From contig JAJFFC010000012.1 of assembly GCA_021776795.1 (NCBI GenBank), forward strand, positions 110,724 through 174,723: a stretch of 64,000 nucleotides of DNA, in the 5' to 3' direction. The notes beneath the pieces are model-generated. The model saw nothing but the letters and a program-made list of their open reading frames with translations. It did not search any database and was not told the DNA's origin. Made by a program: the position numbers and the translations under genes. Each line of letters opens with the position of its first letter. Within the stretch, counting starts at the first letter, position 1. Source of the DNA: Planctomycetota bacterium (GTDB lineage Bacteria > Planctomycetota > UBA1135). This document shows positions 25,487 to 32,538 of this stretch, in pieces.

Positions 25487-27403
25487 CTACTCATCAGCAA
25501 CTTCGTCTGCATAACCGAGGTCCGCCAAGTTCAGGGTGCCGTCACTCGCAATCACCCGTTCCGCATCTTGGCTGGAGCGAATCGGCGGGTTTTGGATAAT
25601 CGCCTGAATCCAAGGCAAATCCTGGTTGATCAAATTGCGCAACTCTTGCGGATCTTGCTCTAAGTCATAGGCTTGCACCCAGGTCAGCGCTCCGTTGCGG
25701 TCGTCTGCAATCATCTTGTGATGATCCATCAAAATGCCGCGCTGACTGCCATGTTCAAAGCGAATCACGCGCCCGGGGCGTGGTGTTTGCATAGGCCAGC
25801 CTTCGGTCCTTGGCCAAGCTTCGTCTTCCAATCCCATGGCGTAGCAAACCGTAGCGAAGAAGTCTGCGCCGCTGATTGGCGTGCTTTCTGACCCAGGCTC
25901 AATCCCCGGGCCCATCAATAAAAAAGGCACGCGCACTTCCTCGTCAAGGAGGGTGTTGCCATGGTGGTATTGATTGTGCTCACCGAGGTGTTCGCCATGA
26001 TCCGAGGTGAACAAGATCAGTGTGTTCTCATCGAGTAGCTTGCGTTTGCGTAAACCGGCGAGCAGCATCATGACGCCTTCATCGAGTTCACGGCATTGCT
26101 CGCGATAGGCCTCTTGCAGCCAATTCAGTGCTTCGGACTGCTCTTCGCCGCGGTCAACCGCGGCTTGTAGGTCGTTGATTTTCCCGGTAAATTGCAGCGT
26201 GTTGCGGCGTACTTGGCTCAGCTCCCCATACTCATATCCGGGGCCAAAGGTCTCAGCCAAATCTTCGCGAGTGAGGTAGGGCGTGTGCGGATCAATGTAG
26301 TTGAGGAACAAGTACCAAGGCTCATTCTCCTCGATATTCATTTTGTCCATCATCGCCAGTGCAGTGCGCGAAGTGTCAGCTGCGGTTGGCACCGGCCTAC
26401 GCCACTTCCATGACTTGAATGCCCCATGAACTAACTTTCGTGAGAGTGGCGCGCCAAGCAGTTGCACGATACTGGATCTCCCAAGGCGTTCACCAGCATC
26501 GCTTGGTTGGAAACTAGTGTTCACGAGCGAATCGTCATAGACTTCAAAGCCTTGGCGATAGCCAAAGCGGCCACTGACGCGGGCATTGGTCACCGTGGCG
26601 GCAGTGCGGTAGCCGTAGGACTGCAGGAACTCGGATATGGTCAACAAGCTCTCATCTAGGCGTACTAAACCTTTAGGCAGAGTCCCGCTTTCCGCGGGAT
26701 AAAGCCCGGTGAACAAAGCGCTATGTCCACCTGGGGTGACATTGGATCCGGCATAGCCGCGTTCGAATTTTGCCGCATTCTGGGTGAACTCATCGAGCTG
26801 AGGAAAGTGCTGGTACCCCTCCCATGTGGCATGCAAGGTGTCGTAGCGCAAGGTGTCCAGCACCACGAGCAAAACGTTTGGCGTTGCGGAAGCTTTTTGG
26901 GTGTCGAGGTCAGCGAGCCCGGCTTGCTGAGGCCCCATGTTGAGTTGCCTGAGCTCAAGAAGGTAGGCCAACGGTAGCGCGATCACGGGAACCAACAGAA
27001 CACGGATGTGCAGCCGGCTGGGGACGGCACGCTTGGTCCAGAATCGCCCGAGTATGGGGTACAGCACCAAAAGTGAGGCTCCCAAATACAAAACCCCCCA
27101 GCCGAAATGGTTGCGGAAATCCTGCTGCCAGGCAATGGGAAGCAACAGGGGCAAGCTTGCGGAAACAAATAATGCCTGCCCCAGGGCCAGACTGCTCATG
27201 GCATTCCTGCGTGAGGTCTTGGGAAGGAGGCGCTGGAGGAGCGGCTCACCGACCAGGGAAAGGAGCCCTAGGACTACGAGGAGGCCGGTCAGGAACGGGA
27301 CCACAACGGTTGCGCCAGCGCGCAGATCAGGCCTGACCAAAAGTAGGTCGACAAACAAGATCGGCAAGACTCCGAGCAAAAAGAGAAGTAAACGGGTGAG
27401 CAT
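25487..27403 (-). CDS. Sulfatase-fold membrane protein (alkaline phosphatase superfamily, LTA-synthase-like topology)
   Basis: This is a 638-residue protein with four or five N-terminal helices (to about residue 150) and a large extracytoplasmic sulfatase-type domain. Metal-site motifs are present: VVLDTLRYDTL (Asp183), DPHTPY (371-376) and FTSDHGEHLGEH (Asp468/His469). At the nucleophile position, where sulfatases have C/S-x-P-x-R, it reads NVTPGGHSALFTG. Thr223 therefore replaces the modifiable Cys or Ser, and His replaces Arg. The Thr nucleophile and membrane layout resemble phosphoglycerol/phosphoethanolamine transferases more than true sulfatases. The likely role is modification of an envelope glycan or lipid. 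Confidence 0.82.
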   Translation of the reverse strand: MLTRLLLFLLGVLPILFVDLLLVRPDLRAGATVVVPFLTGLLVVLGLLSLVGEPLLQRLLPKTSRRNAMSSLALGQALFVSASLPLLLPIAWQQDFRNHFGWGVLYLGASLLVLYPILGRFWTKRAVPSRLHIRVLLVPVIALPLAYLLELRQLNMGPQQAGLADLDTQKASATPNVLLVVLDTLRYDTLHATWEGYQHFPQLDEFTQNAAKFERGYAGSNVTPGGHSALFTGLYPAESGTLPKGLVRLDESLLTISEFLQSYGYRTAATVTNARVSGRFGYRQGFEVYDDSLVNTSFQPSDAGERLGRSSIVQLLGAPLSRKLVHGAFKSWKWRRPVPTAADTSRTALAMMDKMNIEENEPWYLFLNYIDPHTPYLTREDLAETFGPGYEYGELSQVRRNTLQFTGKINDLQAAVDRGEEQSEALNWLQEAYREQCRELDEGVMMLLAGLRKRKLLDENTLILFTSDHGEHLGEHNQYHHGNTLLDEEVRVPFLLMGPGIEPGSESTPISGADFFATVCYAMGLEDEAWPRTEGWPMQTPRPGRVIRFEHGSQRGILMDHHKMIADDRNGALTWVQAYDLEQDPQELRNLINQDLPWIQAIIQNPPIRSSQDAERVIASDGTLNLADLGYADEVADE

Positions 27404-27497
27404 GAGTGGAGGTAACTCTCGAATCAGGGGCCGTGGTCTTTAAAGTTCAGGAAGTCGAGGATTGATCAAAATTGGCGTCGTGCACAGGCGGCATGCG

Positions 27498-28232
27498 CTA
27501 ATGGCCCTGACGGCATAAATAGTGGTGTTGGCAGAGGAAGATGGCAAGTGGGCCAGCAGCTTCGATACGCAATACCGTTGGCGCCAATCCGGCTGCCATG
27601 AGGCCACCGATTTGTAAAAGCTCTTCTTCCTCTGGCGAGAATCCTCCCTCCGGGCCGACGGCTAACCAAAGCTCGCGTGGAGAGTTCAGTTCCAAACTGA
27701 GCTGGAGTGGGAGGGTTCCCGGAGTCAGGACATAGCCCTGAGCGGTGGGCGCCTGAGCCGCCATGGTCGCCGAGAGCTCGTCGACGGCAAGGGGTTGCTC
27801 AAGCAGGGTCGGTAGCTCCGGCCGCCGGCATTGGCTCGCCACCTCTTCCATGATGCGCTGCCAGCGGGCCCGCTTTGAGGGACTGAAAACATCTTTCCCG
27901 GCCACACTGCGGCTGGTGCGTAGAGGCACGATGGTCTGGACCCCAGATTCTGTGGCGCGCCGAACCAGCTCATCGGCCCGGGCGCCCTTCGGCCAGGCCG
28001 TGGCGAGGGTGGTGGGGAGCAGGGGCAGTTGGGGGCGCGCGGCGGCGCCCAGGAGCTCGAGATCGCCCTTCTCGAGTAATCGAGCCTCCACCGCAGGCCC
28101 TTTAGGGGGTAGGAGCAGGAAACTCTCCTCGGCGCCAAAGCGAAGTGCCCGCAGGTGCTGGCGTAAACTCGCCGGCGGACACCAGCGACCAATGGTCTCC
28201 GTCGGGGGCTCGGCGAGGAAGAAGAAGCGCAT
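27498..28232 (-). CDS. rsmE: 16S rRNA (uracil1498-N3)-methyltransferase RsmE
   Basis: This 244-residue SPOUT-class methyltransferase has an N-terminal PUA-like part (MRFFFLAEPP, LRFGAEESFLLL). The C-terminal knot domain carries the family motif WLAVGPEGGFSPEEEELL and the final VLRIEAAGPLAI strand, equivalent to the usual L-R-x-E-T-A motif with A-A-G in place of E-T-A. The middle has RATESGVQTIVPL and RWQRIMEEVASQCRRPELP, both diagnostic of RsmE. ATG at 28232 is chosen because the conserved RFF start follows it. A longer open frame extends into the promoter of the divergent FHA gene. Confidence 0.9.
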   Translation of the reverse strand: MRFFFLAEPPTETIGRWCPPASLRQHLRALRFGAEESFLLLPPKGPAVEARLLEKGDLELLGAAARPQLPLLPTTLATAWPKGARADELVRRATESGVQTIVPLRTSRSVAGKDVFSPSKRARWQRIMEEVASQCRRPELPTLLEQPLAVDELSATMAAQAPTAQGYVLTPGTLPLQLSLELNSPRELWLAVGPEGGFSPEEEELLQIGGLMAAGLAPTVLRIEAAGPLAIFLCQHHYLCRQGH

Positions 28233-28358
28233 GCAGGAGCTCAGGTTACTGTGTCGGCCGGAGGCGCTAGCAAGAAGGCCCTGCCTGGTGTTTGCTCGCC
28301 ATGGCGGGGGTGGCGTAGACTCCCTGACCGCGGCGTGTGCCGCGGGGCCCTTTCCTGC
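28233..28358. promoter_or_regulatory. Divergent promoter region upstream of the FHA-pseudopilin operon
   Basis: This 126-base gap between rsmE (minus) and the first gene of the large plus-strand operon must contain the operon promoter. A TAGACT at 28316-28321, 38 bases before the ATG, is a candidate -10. It is preceded by TTGCTC at an 18-base spacing. TAGACT recurs upstream of the genes at 46344 and 63144. A GC-rich dyad (CCGCGGCGTGTGCCGCGG, 28328-28345) lies in the leader and could form a hairpin before the start codon. Confidence 0.35.
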
Positions 28359-30122
28359 ATGATTCGCATCGAGATCCTCAGCGGTCCCGAAAGTGGTCGA
28401 GTTTTCGAACTCGACTCCGGGACCCATTCTGTCGGCCGTGCCAGTAACAATGACATTGTGCTGCCGGTCGATTCAGTATCGGGCCGCCACCTCAATCTTG
28501 AGGTGAGCGGCGACACCGTTCGTTTTTCTGATCTCGGCTCCACCAACGGCACATGGTCGGGTGGACTCCAGGTCAAAGACGGCGAGTGGTTTACGGGTAG
28601 CGAGCTCAAGCTCGGTAGCCTGCGCCTGCGCCTGGTCAGCGACGAAGCGACCGCCGCGGCCGGAGGTCTGGAAGACCCCGATGCCGCCGATGACGCGGCC
28701 ATCCACCGCCGTGCCCGCGAGGCCGCCATGAGTGGCAAGCGTAAGGGAGGGCTCATGACCGCCCTGGCTGCGCTGTTCATCGTGGGCGGTGGGGCCGGTT
28801 GGTGGTTCTTCCTGCGTAATGATGGGGGCGTGGACCTTCAGGGAGGAGAGCGCATCAACAATGGCACCACAGCTGCCGCGACCGCGACCGATTTGCTCGA
28901 AGGCTTCGGTGCCTTCGGCGATGAAGGTGCCTGGTCCCTAGATCGAGGCGTCAGCCTGCAGGACGGGCGACTGTCTTCGGGGCAGGAAAAAGGTGGGGTG
29001 GCCCGCTTGGTGCGCCGCTTCCCCGCGCCGATGAGCGCGCTTCGCTTCGAAGCCAACCTCGGCAGTGGCCTCAAAGTCACGCCGCTGTTGCGTTGGGGTG
29101 CTTCTGAAGATGACGGCACGCCCAGTTATCTGTGGCAAGCACCAGAGATCAGCACTGGCTCCAGCGTGTTGTCTCTGCCAGAGGAAGCCGCCTGGTTCGA
29201 GTTGTCTCTGCGCTTGCAGGGTCGTGGAGACTTGCAGGAGCTGCTGGCCCTGGAGGAAGACTCCAACGCCTCCCCAATCCAATTGGGATTGTTCCAAGGG
29301 GAAACCCATGGCGCCAACCTCTTGCTCAAGAGTTCCGAGGGTGTTCTGCTCACTGCGCGCGGTAGTGCTGGCTCCTGGGCCGTCGAGGGCACCAGCCTTC
29401 GCTTCACTCCGGCAGGTTCGAGCAATCTTGCCATTCGCCCTGGTGCGGCACTTTTGGCCAGTGGCCCGGCCTTAGTCCTAGCCCAGGGTGGCCCTCTCGG
29501 CATCACCAATGGCATGTCGCTCGCCGATAGTCCTGGGCTACTCTTGGGCGGTCAAGCCTCGCGTTTCCTGATGCGCTTCCCGCAGCCGTCCGCGGTGCGG
29601 GTACAAGATGGTGCGGCCATCTTTAGTGTCACCGAACCCTTGCTCCTGCAAGGGTCCTTCAAAGAGGACCTGACAGAGGCGGCGCGCCTTTCGCAACGCA
29701 TCGGCCGCGCACAGCGTGAACGCAACGATCGCGAGCTTCTAGAAGCCACCGACGAGTTGTTGCGCGACTATCCTTTCGACGAGGACAAAATTCAAGAAGC
29801 TCTGCTTGCCGCCCGCGGTTCCCTAGAAAGTGGGCGCGCACGCCTGCAGGATTTGCAAGAACGTGCTTCGGCAGTTCTGTTCGCCGGCTCGGTTCAGGCC
29901 ATGCATGCTCTTGCCGACGAATCAGCTGCTCTCGCCGCCTCTTTGCCCGGGACCGAAATCGCTCCCGAGGCCAGCGGCTTGCAATTGGTGTTGCAGAGTG
30001 CGGCTGACGCACTCGATGAAGAACAAAGTGCGGCGCGCGAAGCGTATCGCGCACGACTTGAAGGCGCCTTGGCTGGACCCTATCCAGCTCTTGCGGCGTG
30101 GTTGCAAAAGGAGGTTCAGTAA
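28359..30122 (+). CDS. FHA-domain membrane protein heading the pseudopilin operon
   Basis: This is a 587-residue protein. A cytosolic FHA domain (1-95) has the phosphothreonine-binding residues GRASNND (26-32), SGRH (41-44) and STNG (61-64). A basic linker and one helix (131-152, LMTALAALFIVGGGAGWWFF) follow. The extracytoplasmic part begins with a beta-rich segment (about 170-330: WSLDRGVSLQDGRLSSGQ ... LRFEANLGSG), similar in pattern to the concanavalin-like module of the TPR protein three genes on. It ends in a helical region (from about 430). The ATG at 28359 removes 36 unlikely residues. Its TAA overlaps the next start (TAATG). It probably links phosphorylation to assembly of the machine encoded downstream. 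Confidence 0.85.
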   Translation: MIRIEILSGPESGRVFELDSGTHSVGRASNNDIVLPVDSVSGRHLNLEVSGDTVRFSDLGSTNGTWSGGLQVKDGEWFTGSELKLGSLRLRLVSDEATAAAGGLEDPDAADDAAIHRRAREAAMSGKRKGGLMTALAALFIVGGGAGWWFFLRNDGGVDLQGGERINNGTTAAATATDLLEGFGAFGDEGAWSLDRGVSLQDGRLSSGQEKGGVARLVRRFPAPMSALRFEANLGSGLKVTPLLRWGASEDDGTPSYLWQAPEISTGSSVLSLPEEAAWFELSLRLQGRGDLQELLALEEDSNASPIQLGLFQGETHGANLLLKSSEGVLLTARGSAGSWAVEGTSLRFTPAGSSNLAIRPGAALLASGPALVLAQGGPLGITNGMSLADSPGLLLGGQASRFLMRFPQPSAVRVQDGAAIFSVTEPLLLQGSFKEDLTEAARLSQRIGRAQRERNDRELLEATDELLRDYPFDEDKIQEALLAARGSLESGRARLQDLQERASAVLFAGSVQAMHALADESAALAASLPGTEIAPEASGLQLVLQSAADALDEEQSAAREAYRARLEGALAGPYPALAAWLQKEVQ

Positions 30123-31765
30123 TGGCCGGTGGTCTTGATCTTGGACACGCCCATGTGCGCTTGGCGATTGCCGAAGCGAAGAAGGGCAACTACCGCATCA
30201 AGCGGTACATGACTGCCGTACCAGAGCACGGGGAAACCCCGGCCGAGGCGGCAGCGGCGGAGTTGGGAGCAGCAGCCAAGAAAGCTGGTGCGCTGAACAT
30301 CGGTCTCACGGGTAGTGCCCTCATGATGCGCTATCTGCCGGTTCCTCCTGTGGAGGACTGGCGCCTGGAGCGCCTGATGGATTTCGAGATTCGCGAAATC
30401 GAAGGCCGTTCGGGTTCTTCCATGGCAAGTTCTTACAACTTGCTGCCGGTTCCGCGTGGCCTGGACGACGAAGACACCATGCTGCTTGGCTTGGTGCGTG
30501 AGGATCTGCTCGAGGAAACGTTAAATGCACTTCAGGGCGTCAAGGTGAAGGCCTTTTCGCCGAATGCCGTCGCGCTTTACAACGCTTACCTTGCTTTGGG
30601 CGACCACGAGACGTCGACCACATTGCTTGCTAACTTGGGCCAAGGCACTTTGGATCTCGCACTAGTGCGAGGAACGGAACTGTTCTACGCACGCTCGGTG
30701 TCCACGCCTCTGGAAAAGCGCGACCGCACTCTGGCCGAGCGTTTGGGCTGTGACATGGCCAAGGCCAAAGATTTGGCGCATCGCCATCTCGACTTGGAGG
30801 TCGCCACTGGCAAGCGTCTCGAAAGCGATGCCGAGCGCGTGACCCGGCCATTGTTGCCGCTGTATGAGTCCCTGCCCACCCTGCTTGGCGGTGTCGTCAC
30901 GCTTTGCCGTGCTCAGGCGCGCCTGAGTGATCTCACTCTCGATCGCGTCTTACTCACGGGCGGTGGCGCGCGGACTCGTGGCCTGACGGCTTTCCTCAAC
31001 GATCGCATGCGCGTGCCGGTTTCGGTCTGGAACCCCGTCGACATGATTTCGATGGAGGATCTCCCACCGGAAGACATGGATCAGCTCGAGGCCGATGGCC
31101 CCGGTGCTGCCGTCGCTCTTGGTTTGGCGCTCGCTTCCGGTGACTCCAACCTTTACGCGCTGGAAATCCTCACCGCTGGTGCGCGCAAGGCCAAGGCTTT
31201 CCGCGAAAAAACCATCTTCCACATCCTGATGGGGGTGGCGGCGGCGGCTTTCTTAGCGGTCAACGCCAGTGTCATGGGCAACTTCGCCGATGACGCCAAG
31301 AAAGCCTCGTCGGCCAGTTCGCGAGCGCGCAAGCAACTCGAAACGAGTAATACCCGCGCCACGGAAATCATCGAGCAACTCGAAGAAGCCAAGTTGTTGG
31401 AACAAGACCTGCGCCTGCGCGATTCCCTCAACCGCAGCGCATCACGATTGCTGGTGTGGCTGGAAACGCAGCTGCCAGAAAGCCTGTGGGTCGAAACTTT
31501 TCGCGTTGGGCTCAGTGATGGCAAAGAGTTTGGCCGACCAGAAAATGACATTCCAGTGGTTTCGGTCAGCGGCCGCGCCGAAGACGATGTGCGCGCGGCA
31601 TCGCAAGCTTTCGGCCAATTCACGGGAACCCTTTCTAGCTTGCTTCCCGACGGCGAATCCGCGGTCCAAGCAAGCAACAACCCTCGCGGCAAAGTCTTTG
31701 AATGGAGCTTGCGCGCCGAACTCCTCGCGGCACTCAAGAGTGATGAGGAGGAAGATCAATCATGA
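30122..31765 (+). CDS. PilM-PilN fusion protein of a type IV pilus/type II secretion-like system
   Basis: This is a 547-residue protein. Residues 1-345 are PilM-like, with the actin/FtsA-type ATPase fold (LDLGHAHVRLAI at the N-terminus, NLGQGTLDLALV for phosphate 2, LLTGGGARTRGL at 278-289 for adenosine). After a short basic linker comes one helix (364-382, TIFHILMGVAAAAFLAV). A coiled coil and a periplasmic alpha/beta domain follow, matching PilN/GspL (LVWLETQLPESLWVETFRV). PilM and PilN are normally separate, with PilM binding the cytosolic tail of PilN, so the fusion makes that contact permanent. A strong AAAGGAGG lies ahead of the ATG, and the stop overlaps the next gene in ATGA. Confidence 0.85.
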   Translation: MAGGLDLGHAHVRLAIAEAKKGNYRIKRYMTAVPEHGETPAEAAAAELGAAAKKAGALNIGLTGSALMMRYLPVPPVEDWRLERLMDFEIREIEGRSGSSMASSYNLLPVPRGLDDEDTMLLGLVREDLLEETLNALQGVKVKAFSPNAVALYNAYLALGDHETSTTLLANLGQGTLDLALVRGTELFYARSVSTPLEKRDRTLAERLGCDMAKAKDLAHRHLDLEVATGKRLESDAERVTRPLLPLYESLPTLLGGVVTLCRAQARLSDLTLDRVLLTGGGARTRGLTAFLNDRMRVPVSVWNPVDMISMEDLPPEDMDQLEADGPGAAVALGLALASGDSNLYALEILTAGARKAKAFREKTIFHILMGVAAAAFLAVNASVMGNFADDAKKASSASSRARKQLETSNTRATEIIEQLEEAKLLEQDLRLRDSLNRSASRLLVWLETQLPESLWVETFRVGLSDGKEFGRPENDIPVVSVSGRAEDDVRAASQAFGQFTGTLSSLLPDGESAVQASNNPRGKVFEWSLRAELLAALKSDEEEDQS

Positions 31766-32538
31766 ACTTTGACGCCTTTTGGCAGACTCACCGACGCTTC
31801 ATCCTGGGCTTTGCCGGGGGCGTGGTGTTGTTCTTCATTCTCCTTGCCATCACCGGCGGCGGTGCGAAAAAGCGCTTCCAAGAGGAAAGCACGAAAGTGG
31901 GTCGCACCCGTCGCGAGCTTTCGGCAAATGCGCTCTACACCTCTTCACAAGTCGCCACCTTAGAGCAGCAGTTGCGCGAGGTCCAAGACCGCGTCGCCCT
32001 GCTTGCCGATGGCGCCTTGCCCGCCTTCCGCGAACGCTTTCAGGTTCCTCCTGGGGTTTCGCCGGCACAGCATTACATCTCCTTGAGCGGAGAGATGCGT
32101 GACGAACTCGTGGGTTGGGCTTTGCGGCGCAATTGCGAGATTGATGACTCCCTTGGTTTGCCTCCGGTTTCGCCGACCGAGAGCCAGCAAATCGAGCGCG
32201 TGTTGCGCGGCCTCGACGTCGTCGAGCGCGTGGTGCGCTTGGCGGTGGATCATGGCGCTGTGGAAGTCGACAAGATTCGCATCGCGAATAAACGTCAGCG
32301 TCGCGGTCGAAACTCTTCGCCGCTCGACATTACTCCCGTCACCCTGGAAGTGGTGTTCCGCCTCACCAGCCCCGCACCTTTCCTGCGCGCCGTACTGGCC
32401 GAGCAAGATGCCGGGCGCCCCACTGGCTTGCAGATTCTAGAAATGAGTGCCCCAGATGGCCGCCGCCAAGAGCGGCGTGTGTTGTTGGAGTTTGGCGTCG
32501 GTGCACTACCGACCGTGATTGAGGAGGACCAGGTATGA
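31762..32538 (+). CDS. PilO/GspM-like inner-membrane alignment protein
   Basis: This 258-residue protein has a short cytosolic start (MNFDAFWQTHRR), one helix (13-32), and a coiled-coil stretch (about 40-90, VATLEQQLREVQDRVALLA). A periplasmic alpha/beta domain follows with a VERVVRLAVDHGAVEVDKI segment and an LEVVFRLTSPAPFLRAVL helix, as in the ferredoxin-like fold of PilO/GspM. Position immediately after PilM-PilN supports the call. Sequence alone would be weak. GAGGAGG precedes the ATG, and both ends overlap neighbours by four bases. Confidence 0.72.
   Translation: MNFDAFWQTHRRFILGFAGGVVLFFILLAITGGGAKKRFQEESTKVGRTRRELSANALYTSSQVATLEQQLREVQDRVALLADGALPAFRERFQVPPGVSPAQHYISLSGEMRDELVGWALRRNCEIDDSLGLPPVSPTESQQIERVLRGLDVVERVVRLAVDHGAVEVDKIRIANKRQRRGRNSSPLDITPVTLEVVFRLTSPAPFLRAVLAEQDAGRPTGLQILEMSAPDGRRQERRVLLEFGVGALPTVIEEDQV

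Noticed and set aside
25487..27403. Classification as a genuine sulfatase
   Set aside because: The formylglycine-forming C/S-x-P-x-R motif is absent, with Thr at the nucleophile position, so sulfate-ester hydrolysis is unlikely.
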